From positions 434,001-498,000 of the forward strand of contig JAMYHL010000008.1 in the NCBI GenBank assembly GCA_025531455.1: a stretch of DNA of 64,000 nucleotides. Reading direction: 5' to 3'. The notes below the pieces were generated by a model that saw only the letters and a list, made by a program, of their open reading frames with translations, had not been told where the DNA came from and ran no database searches. Within the stretch, counting starts at the first letter, position 1. Every line of letters starts with the position of its first letter. The DNA is from Apiotrichum sp. Y4204 (taxonomy: Eukaryota; Basidiomycota; Tremellomycetes; Trichosporonales; Trichosporonaceae). The position numbers and the translations under genes were made by a program. Below, in pieces: positions 55,001 to 64,000 of this stretch.

Positions 55001-57651
55001 TTGGGATTCCTCCCAATAAAGAACGGAGAAAAACTAGAGGGGCAGGATACAGGGGGGTTGTGGCAGCCAAACAGGGGTCATCCGTGTTTCTTCTAGAGGT
55101 CCAATCGTGTACTTTGTGCACCTGACAAGACCTCGCTTATCAACAGGGACAAGGGACACGGTAGGTGTGTGTCCGGCTGTTTCCTTCGCTTGAGCACTTG
55201 CATCACTTGGCCACTTGCAACTTGGTCACTTGTGCTCACCGGATCACTGGCTTGTGCATATAGGCAGAGACATCTTTGCACGTAAAGCGTGCTGCCAGGT
55301 CTCTTTTCGTCACAGGTTCCACTTGACTTTCACCTACCCCCCGTGACCTACATTCCCCACCCCCTCTGGATCGCATCCATTACATCTTTTTCGGCTTTAT
55401 TTTATTTTTCAATCTTTTCCTTTTTTCATTGTTTTTCCTTTTCATCATCGCCCTCCTGCCCCTTCATCCCTTCAATTTTTTAATTTTTTTTTGCCATCGC
55501 CGCCTTTATTTTTTATTTTTTATTTATTTTCATTACTGCCATTTCCGAAGTTCGGTTCCTTCCCCCTTCAACCGACTGGGGCCCATTCCTCGGCCCATTC
55601 CTCGTGCCCCTCTGTGCAACCCTCTACCCTCTTCCACAACCCTTCGTGCGCCTTCTACCCCCTCCAGGCCAGCAAACACGCCTGGAAAGCTGGAAACCCA
55701 CTCGGACCACTCAGTGATCATCTTGAATCATCTCAATACAAGGATCACAGGATCCGACGAGTAATATTGTCCTCCGTTCCCACGCCAACTGCCGAGGGCC
55801 GCCCACTCCAGAGCATCTTGATCACACTTTTCATCGTCGCCATCATTTCCATTCCATCGCACGCACCGAGCTCAACCTTCTCGGTCTGCATCACAACCTC
55901 ACATCACAACTCAGTGCTGTGCTCCGCAGCTGCGAGCGACGACGAGCAGCGTGGTTTCGGGGTTTCTTTACCCTGGCTGCCCCCCTCATCCCCATCGCCT
56001 CCCCTCACGCCTTGCTCGCATACCGCGCTCTCACATTCCTCGAGCCCAGGTATCGGGTCGTCATAGCGTCCCTCTGCCTTTCGCTGGTCTGCCCCGCCGC
56101 CCGAGTGCCCCGACCACTACCCCTCTGTCCTCTTGTGTCGCCGGGACCTTTGCCTCTGGCGTTGGCCCTCGACCCTCTTCGTCCTCCTCCTCTTCCGCGT
56201 CCGACCTCTCCTCCGTCCGCCTTCACCCCTACCCGCTGGCCGCTTGGCCAGTGAGCACCTCGACACAGAACAAAAAGCCTTCCTTCCCTCCTTGCACAAG
56301 GCAAAGTCTGGTCCTGGCTGGCCGACCTACGTCGCACACTGTGCACTGATAACCAAAACGCTGCACAGGTTCTGGCTCGAGGTTTGCATTCCCCGCCCAT
56401 TCCGCAAGCCGCCCCGCGCCCGCGCCCACGCCCGTCGCCCGCGCCCGTTCGCCCGTTCGTCCGTCGCCCGTCACCTCTGCTCTCTTGCCCCCCGCCGCCC
56501 CGCCCCGGCCCCTCTCCCCGACCCCACCCAACCACCTCCTTGCCATATATCCCACAATATCCCAATTCTTGCAATCCATCTCGGTCAGCAAACAGACAGA
56601 GCCGAGACAAACCCACCTGCCAGCGTGTAAGGGATACCAGCACACAGCTGCCATCGAAGCGACCGACGGCCCGCGGCTTTGAGCAGCGACAAAGCTTCCA
56701 AAAAACTTGGTTGCGCTCTTCAAGATCTCTCTGTCGCTCACTTAATCATCATCTTGCAGCATAGTTCGAGCCTCTTCCTTCCTCAAAAGCCCCCCCTGCC
56801 TCTGGCTCTCATCTCGATACGACCCGTTCCTTCGCATACGGTCTGGATCCTAGCACTCTGTAGCTGCAACCGTTTACCGACTAGACGTGAAGTTTCGACC
56901 ATACAAACAAACAGTTCCCGCTCAACGTAGCTGTACGGAACGCGTCCATCACCGATCTGCCAGTCACCCTCCACTCTCTTGCCCCGCCCAACCCAGCCGC
57001 GTCTTTAACAACACAACGGTACAACCTTCCACCGTAACTTCCTGTGCCCAAGCATTACGTTTGTGTGTGCACACTAGACCTGTCATCCGTCACCCTGCCG
57101 TTTGATCTCCGGAAAGTGTGAGTGTCCGTCTTGTCGGGTGGCGGCGGCGTCAGTGTGGAGCTTCCCACGATCCTTCTATGCTTCACAACCGCACGACCAA
57201 AGGTCGTTGTAGCAGAGCATCCATCCATCTTTTTTGACTATCCATCCCATTTCCCATGCTCACACCGCCCAACAGACCACATCATCCCCCGCGTATCCAA
57301 GGCGCGTCGTGTATCACCGCGCCCAGTACACACACGTACGCAGCGTCCACACCCCGCCCGACAGCCCAACATTGCTGTCGAAGCTTGCGCCTGCCATTCG
57401 ACCGCAGAGACAACTGTCGGCCATCTCCCACCACCTCTGCAAGTCGAGCGCACACCCATAAGCCAGCGTGCTTTCATCATTTCCTCCCTCTCCCTCTTCT
57501 ACGCACCGGCACTCCTACCCTGTGAAGAGATCGAAATCACAGATCCGAGATCTGTTTCTCCCTGTGTCCTAGACCCGTGCGCTCACGCCACCTGGATCTA
57601 GAATCTTTTCACCCCACTCCCAATCGACCCATCATTTCCACCATTACAGTC
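55001..57651. other. Long pyrimidine-rich upstream region of the TEA gene
   Basis: No coding gene. It has strong T- and C-rich plus-strand tracts (55380-55560 T-rich; 55560-56560 C-rich) and many short upstream ATG ORFs. This fits a long promoter plus 5' leader for the transcription factor starting at 57652, as is common for fungal developmental regulators. Confidence 0.4.
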
Positions 57652-60044
57652 ATGGCGGCCGAGGCGCCGCCGTCACACACTATCTTGCGCGGCACCGGCG
57701 CGCCTGGTAGTGGCGGCACCACCGGCAACACATCATCCGCGAGTGGCCCTGTTCAATGTACGCCCGAGCTGCTCTATTACCACGTCGTCGGCCACTGGCC
57801 AGACGACCCAGAGGGAACTCAGGGAGCGTCTGGCTCGTCTGGAGACTATGCGTCCGGGCTGCTTGCAGAAGCCGATCGCAAGGATGAAGGTGGCCGCAAG
57901 AAGAGGCGCAAGGTCCCCCGAAAAACCAAGACATCCGAGATCTGGTTTCACAGGGCAGAGTTGGCATTTTGCACTGGTGAGTATCCCTTCAACTGCGCTC
58001 GAGCCTCATGTGGTCTTTGGAGTTTCTCAAAACAAGACTGATTCCTTTGCAGCTGTTGCATGTATTCCACCCAACGGTCGAACAAAAATCCAGTTTTTCG
58101 GCCGCCCTCTGGGTCGTAATGAGCTTATTGCTGCAATTTGCAGTCTCGCCACTGGCAAACTGTACAACCGCAAGCAGATCTCAAGCCACAGCCAGGTCTT
58201 GAAGGACAAGGTCCCTTTGCCTTGTGAGTACCTGATGGGGTTGTCTAGAAGGCACATCATTGACTTGTGTGTTAGATAAGGAAATCTTTACGTTTGAGGA
58301 CAAATCGCGAAGCGGCGACGAGCCTGGCGAGAGCGCGACTGCCAATGTCATTGAGAACTACAAATTCCCTGAGCCGATCTACAACATCATCGGCTCACCA
58401 TTGACCTTGGACCTCGCGAACGCGGAGAAGCCCGCGTGGCTCATCGCAAAGGAGGCAGGCGATCATCCGTCAGCACCAGCTGTTGACGCCTCATCGTCGC
58501 GGCCTACCTTCTGGAACAACAGTGGCGAGTATCCCCCCTACTACGCACGGGGACCACCTCCGGGCCCCTCATATCCGAAAAGCAAGGACCGTGACGGCCG
58601 CGGACCTGGAGTACCAACACCGGCCTCGGCCCTCGACGCAAGTTCCTACTATTCCTATTCGCAGCCCCTCCGACACCAGGAGACGATGCCGTATGCTGGT
58701 ACGAGCCTTCCTCCTCCACATGCGCTCCAACTTCTGGCGTTGGATCCCCAATCTCCAGTAAACCCAACATCGTCGGGCGAGTCAGCAGCACTAGCACGAC
58801 GTTATGGATACTCGCATGGCGCCCAAGGATCGATGTCATCAACGGCACCACATTCCTCACGGCTCGCCAGTGGCTCCATGTGGGATGGCGACAGCCGTTC
58901 GCCGACCACAAGCTCCCAATTTGATGCCCAGTCGGGATCATCTGGTGTCTCTCCTCGCCAAGCAACGGGCGCAGGAGGTTCGTGGAGCGATCAGAAACCA
59001 TCCATCTCGGGGGACACTATCACGCTTCCTCAACTCCAGGATCCTGGATCCCAGCACAACGACTGGAAATGGTCGCTACCGCCACGCAGTGGTGTGCCTT
59101 CCCTTGCGCCCTTGCAGAGCCTCACGGGTGCCGCTGCTAGCCAGTCCTCTGGGTATGGTCTATCGTCACCATCGGCGTGGTCGGGCTCACCCAGCACCCT
59201 CGGCTACCTTCCCCCATCGTGGAACGGTGACTCGCGCGATTCGACTCGGTCGCGAATGTTCACACCAGAGTCCTTTGAGCTTTCGTTGCAGACACCGACA
59301 GGTCAGGTGCCACTATCATCATCGCACTTTGTTACCTCGGGCGGCACGATTGGCCTTGCCGAAATCTATCAGTCATCAGCGCGATATGGTTTCCTCTATC
59401 AGTTCCCCCCACCAACCGTGCCCGTCTTCCACATTGACGTTCCCGTCCTGGTTCCCGCGGAACGACAGGCTCTCTTGCAACCTGTACCAGAACTGGCTTT
59501 GAGCCTGGCCGTTCGTTCGCTCGCCGAGCCTTCAGGCTGGGTCCTGACGACTGACTCGGCATACGCCAACCCTAATGGATCTCCCACCTCGTTCGGCCGC
59601 ACTACCTCTCCTCTCCGGCCACAGACTTCCAAGGGTGACAGCCTTGTCGCAACTGCGTACCTGATGGATCTTGCCGCACTGTACAAGAACTTCGTGCAAA
59701 ACGATAGCCCCCGTTCGGAGGCGGCTGGTGGTCAATACGACGCTCTCACCAACTTTGCCATTCCGTTCACGGCCCTGGTGCAACGCGTCGTTCGCGACAA
59801 CCATCGTGGTGCGAACTCGCGCTACGGTCACATTGGATCTGATCTTAACGAGGCGGCGTGCGTCTTCATCTACTCGTTCTTCGTTCCTAGTGACCCCAAC
59901 GCTCGCCCCATCTGTCACCAGGTTGTGTTTGACGTCAACCAGCCTCAACGTGTCACGCTGGACGCAGCCGCCGACTCGTTTGTCGCAAACCTGATTGCCG
60001 GCGAGGAGGCGGATCCGTCACGGTTTGGCTGGATGTCATCATAA
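57652..60044 (+). CDS. TEA/ATTS-domain transcription factor
   Basis: Three exons (57652-57976, 58053-58223, 58276-60044) join in frame to 754 residues. The TEA DNA-binding domain spans about residues 95-165 over the first two introns: EIWFHRAELAF, then GRPLGRNELIAAICSLATGK and NRKQISSHSQVLKDK. The GRNELI...TGK...RKQ[IV]SSH.QVLK string is diagnostic and includes the recognition helix. A basic cluster (RKKRRKVPRKTK) just before it is a likely nuclear signal. The middle is Pro/Ser/Tyr-rich. The last 250 residues form a folded-looking C-terminal domain (GLAEIYQSSARYGFLYQFPP through RPICHQVVFDVNQPQRVTLD) that may take partners, as in animal TEADs; this is inference. Relatives AbaA and Tec1 control conidiation, filamentation or invasive growth in ascomycetes. 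Confidence 0.92.
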
Positions 60045-62713
60045 GCCTCCGACACCCGAAACAGATGCGCTCCAAGCAAATCTATCCATCTCGCGTTGCA
60101 GCGTCGCGCAACTCGCAATTATTTTCTCCAGTATAGTACGAAACCCCTCAATCGCAAATTGCATCTTCGTCTGCGTGTCCATACTACTGTCTTCTTGGTC
60201 CTAGTTTGCGCGATCGTTGGTTAGTCTCGCAATGTAACCTGTATGCGGAAAGTTCGCGTTGTTCGATGTGCATAACCTGCGCGCAACAGGCACAGCCCTA
60301 ATGATCAACAAGAGGCATGCCCGTGCCTATGCGGTCCATACCGCTGCAAGATCCCGTTGCTGGCATGCGTGTGCCAATGGACCGGGATCGGTGAAAGGTC
60401 CGCATATCTCGGTACATTAGAGGTAGTCCGGAGGTCGCCCCGAGGTATGCACCGCGGATTGCAGTCCGAACAGCCAGGAACCGCACCGCTGAGCTTGATC
60501 GAGGTGATCGGTGCAGAGGGCCGAGCATGGCCGAGCAGAGCCTCGGCCTGCACTGTGCAGGTTCCTACTACCAACGGGGATTGTGCCACACTCACGGACA
60601 TGCTAATATGCGCGGAGACACTCACTGCTTCACGTTCCCAATGGCCGTGCGTCGCGCATCAACCGCGGTACCGCGGTATGCTGATCGCCGTGGCCGTGAA
60701 TTGAACGGAAAAAAGAGATTCATAGGATCGCCCGGAATCCCGGCATCCTCCGCGAACGACGGGTCGCGGGTCGTCGCTTTCAAAACGTCGAAGGTGTACG
60801 CGCGGGCTTACAAATCAGATGCGGGGATAACCCCGGTGTCCGGTGTCCGGAGATCGTTTTCTCATTTGAAGACCTACGACGTGGTGTCGTAGTGGGTCGG
60901 CCCGCCTCACTTGTCCCGCCAGCCTATGCATGTTGACTGACGACCTCGTGTGGGGTGAGAGGCGAGACCACCGTTATCACCGAGTCCTCCAGCTACAGTA
61001 CCCACTACTACTTGTTGACCCACCATATGTCTTTTTGGCATTCATCTCGGCCCACACTATCAATAGGCTGCAACAGCCAAGAACCATTCGCGAGCGCCAA
61101 GACCAAGGGAAGCAGCCGTATTCTATAACAGTATTCCCGATGGGCTATGGGCGGGCTGGACCCCGACCAGTTTTCGGCGAGGAGAGTGGAGATGGGGAAC
61201 AGAGAACGGACAGGAGAGGACAGAGACCGGTGAGGGAGGAGACATCTGCCTGCGCCAGGAGCTCTGAGTTGTCCGCAAACTGTATGTGTATCGTGCAGCG
61301 TGAATACAGTGTGCGACCGGTGTGCTCGGTGTGTCGAGGACGGTGCATTTCACTTCCTCACCAAAAAGGCGGTCACGGTCATCAACTCTGGTGACTTGGT
61401 CCGGGGGGCCAGTTCCGACCGAGGGTTTGCGAGGTTTGTCCGAGGGCTCTGCCTGGGAGGCGCAGAACTGTGCTATGCTTAACTCTGTACTTTGTGCGCC
61501 GCTGGCGTCGGCGTGTACCGCCACAGCATCTTCTCACAGTGACTGACTTGTTCGTGACGCTTCCTCACTGAACATCCCTGAAGCTAGCGACTTCGACCGA
61601 CCGGACAATACACGGGCCAACGGGACATTGTCCTTCCTTTCCCTCAATCGTACCTCGTCAATGTCCCCAATGCGTGCACTCACGGATGCTGCAGGTTTGG
61701 ACAGTAACACTGGCCAGTCACGACGCAGGGCGGTGTGAGCTGCCAAGCTGGACATGTCCCTATTGTGATGTGCCCGATCATGAGTTCCACTCGTATCTAT
61801 AAGGACGGAATCTCAGTCATGGCGTATGGGGCGTAAAAGTCACGGTAGTCAGCTTTCCTTCCTTCCTAAATCGCCTGGTATGTGGGGGGCGCGACTTGGG
61901 CGAAACTCGGCATCCTCTCGGCATCCTCTGCTGCACGATTGCTCAGGTAGAGGGGTTGTGGAGCACTGAGAACGATGGCAAGCATTAGGCATACAATATA
62001 CGCAAAAACTCCTGCTGAGTCGCCACTTGCGATTGGACCTCAAACTGCGGTCTGCTTCAGAGTGGCGACTCCATTATTACAGAGCAACCTCGCCACTCGT
62101 TCCTCAAGGTTATCGCGGCACGCAAGAACGTCCGCGTGAGCCCGCGTGAGCCCGCGGCCATCCGCGTCGTGTTATCCGACGCGTGTAGATGACTTTATGT
62201 ACAATGACGACATCGTGGTGGAGCCTCCCCCGAAAGGGGACTAGCGCGGCACGCCAAGTGGTCACCCGCACAAACAAACTGCAAAAACATGTCCATCAAT
62301 CTATCTGTAACAACACGGACGGCCTGGAGGCATTGTATTATGCTAGGAGTATGGTGGAGTGGGATGGGGGGTGGGACCGTGTAAGGGAGCGGGGGTCGAG
62401 CTGAGGAAGAGTGGAGTGGAGCAGAGGGTGGAGTGAATAGGGAGGGGGCAGTGATAGGGCATAGTGGAGAGGGTGATGAGAATATGTGGTCAGAAAACAC
62501 TGCAACAAGCATTTTGTCAAGAGTCCTAGGCGAAACAGTGGTCCGAAAGCCGACACGGATGAGAGGAAGATGCCAAGGAGCCCAAAAGCGTCAACGAGGA
62601 CGTGTGATACAGACACCGTCAAGACCAAGTGAAGTGGCAGAGACACAAGGCGGCGGTGGCAAGCGGCGAGCGCTGCGCAGCGACACAGGAGTGTCGTGAT
62701 TTTATTTCTGTTG
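60045..62713. other. Intergenic, no gene seen
   Basis: About 2.7 kb with short overlapping ORFs only. An exact short tandem cgtgagcccgcgtgagcccgc lies near 62134-62155. The right end is the 3' flank of the minus-strand zinc-finger gene. Confidence 0.5.
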
Positions 62714-64000
62714 TTACACATCCAAAGGGTCGACGTTGGCAAACAGCACGGCATCCCGTCCACGCTGCACAGGCGCCATCTTCGGCGCGGGAGTGGCAGA
62801 CGGAGCAGGGGCGGGCTTAGGAGTCACAGCGGATGCGGCCGGGGCGGCACGCGCCACCGAGACTCCTGAAGGTTGGCTGGGAACCGCAGGAGGACGAGGT
62901 TGGGCAGTGGCAGTGGCTGTCGTCGTAGCTGTCGTGCCGTTGGTACGCTGCGGTGTAGGCCAGGTACCCATACGAGGAGCAGGGTGGCCACCAGTCGCGG
63001 CAGGGGCTGGCCGGTTCATCTGCGAGGGGACGGTGTACGGAGCAGCGTTGGCACGCACACTGGCATTGGCCGCAGCTTGCGATGCGCGGTCGCGTTTTGG
63101 GACAGGCGGATGCGAAGGCGGGTGCGGGTGCGTGCCGTTCTGGAGCATGCGAAGGCCGTACTGGCCGTGCTCGCCCGAGTTGAGATAGTGGTACTGATCG
63201 TTAGTCTCACACTAGCGCAATCCAGCTCTACATTACTAACCTTGAGACCGTTCATCTGGCGGTACCGCTTGGTACAGCCGGCGCCGACTGCACAAACGTA
63301 CGGGCGAGAGCGCTCCTCAGCCTCTTCGAGGGTGAGACCGTGATCAATGGCATCGTGAATTGCAAAGTCACATTGACTGCGGGTTAGTATACTAACGAGC
63401 CGACACAAAACCAATTACTAACCCCTTCTGGAGATGATATTTGAGGCCGTTGCTTTGCTTGTACGCCTTGTTGCATCCGGGGTTGGGGCACCGCCATGCT
63501 TTGTGGGTCGTGAAGAGGGAAGGCTGAGGAAGGTGCGGTTCCGGGACTCGGGAGCGGTCGCCATTGGCAGCCTTGTCATCCTTCTCCTCGGGCTTCTCTT
63601 CAACGGCTGCGGGTGTCGCAGTGCTAGGAGCACCGTTCTGTCGGCCAACAACAGCAGGGGCAGACGGCATGCCAAGTGCGGCAGCGGCGGAGAAGAGCAC
63701 ACCAGGAGCGACGGCCACGGGACCAGGCGGTTTCGCGGTGGACGCATCTTCCGCACCTGTTTTGTTACCCGCAACGACCTCATTGAAGGCACGGTCGAAG
63801 CGACTAGAACCCGCATTCGAGGGGCCACCCAAGAAGGCCCCTCGTGAAGCCGGCGTGATTTTCGGAGCCGGGCCGGTGAACGGCGAGGTTGGGCTGTTAC
63901 GTGCGGTGGCGGTCGGAGTGACTTGCTCAGAGGGCGAGGTGCCAATAATGGGCAAACCACGGTTCGTTTCGTCAACGGGAGGAGACTTGAGCACGTCCGA
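62714..64000 (-). CDS. SFP1-like C2H2 zinc-finger protein (5' end outside window)
   Basis: Three exons are visible and in frame: from beyond 64000 to about 63423, about 63374-63241, and about 63187-62714. Two fingers are split by introns. The first is WRCPNPGCNKAYKQSNGLKY with its His, continuing as QCDFAIHDAIDHG. The second is YVCAVGAGCTKRYRQMNGLK, then YHYLNSGEHGQYGLRML. The paired NGLKYH motifs and the GEHG block are typical of the fungal Sfp1 family, which regulates ribosomal-protein genes and cell size in yeast. The N-terminal part seen is Pro/Ala/Thr-rich (TGPAPKITPASRGAFLGG), and the C-terminus is Ala/Pro-rich ending DAVLFANVDPLDV. The start codon lies beyond the right edge, so this copy is partial only because of the window. 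Confidence 0.85.

Overview
This is a nuclear contig of a fungus, most likely a basidiomycete yeast of the Tremellomycetes (Trichosporonales or a relative). The reasons are many short introns of about 30-60 nt with GTRNGT donors and CTGAC-type branch sites, GC-rich coding sequence, intron-containing tRNA genes, an F-box-like gene of basidiomycete style, and a CPL1/priA-like secreted protein. Gene models below were spliced by eye; where every junction keeps frame I say so.

Left part (1-30.8 kb), ordinary host genes: a single-pass membrane protein (2.3-3.1 kb, N-terminus unresolved), tRNA-Arg(ACG), a mitochondrial carrier, an APN1-type endonuclease IV with all nine metal ligands, a flavin reductase-like (DIM6/NTAB) protein in ten exons, tRNA-Glu(CTC), a PrpF-family isomerase, a tiny Cys-containing protein, a second signal-peptide/TM protein, a CPL1/priA-like secreted protein, a small TM protein, an NmrA-like SDR protein, an AT-hook/coiled-coil nuclear protein, and an F-box-like protein.

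Middle part (31.1-44.2 kb), an accessory island between the F-box gene and the U1-70K gene. It starts at a tRNA-Ser(GCT) followed by inverted-repeat-rich tRNA-derived elements; a diverged copy of the same kind of element lies at its other side after a tRNA 3'-end fragment. Between them are an 888-residue DUF3435-type tyrosine recombinase (the family of Starship 'captains') with R, K, R, H and Y in place, a RING-like protein with Gln instead of the ring His, an RGG-repeat protein with a 9-nt microexon, three further proteins I do not recognise, and an 86-bp minisatellite with a sequence gap. This is the best candidate for an undescribed system: a basidiomycete captain-type mobile element.

Right part (44.4-64 kb): U1 snRNP 70K, then a long stretch (about 46-57.6 kb) with no convincing gene, then a TEA/ATTS-domain transcription factor with a long pyrimidine-rich leader, and finally the 3' part of an SFP1-like C2H2 zinc-finger gene that runs off the right edge.
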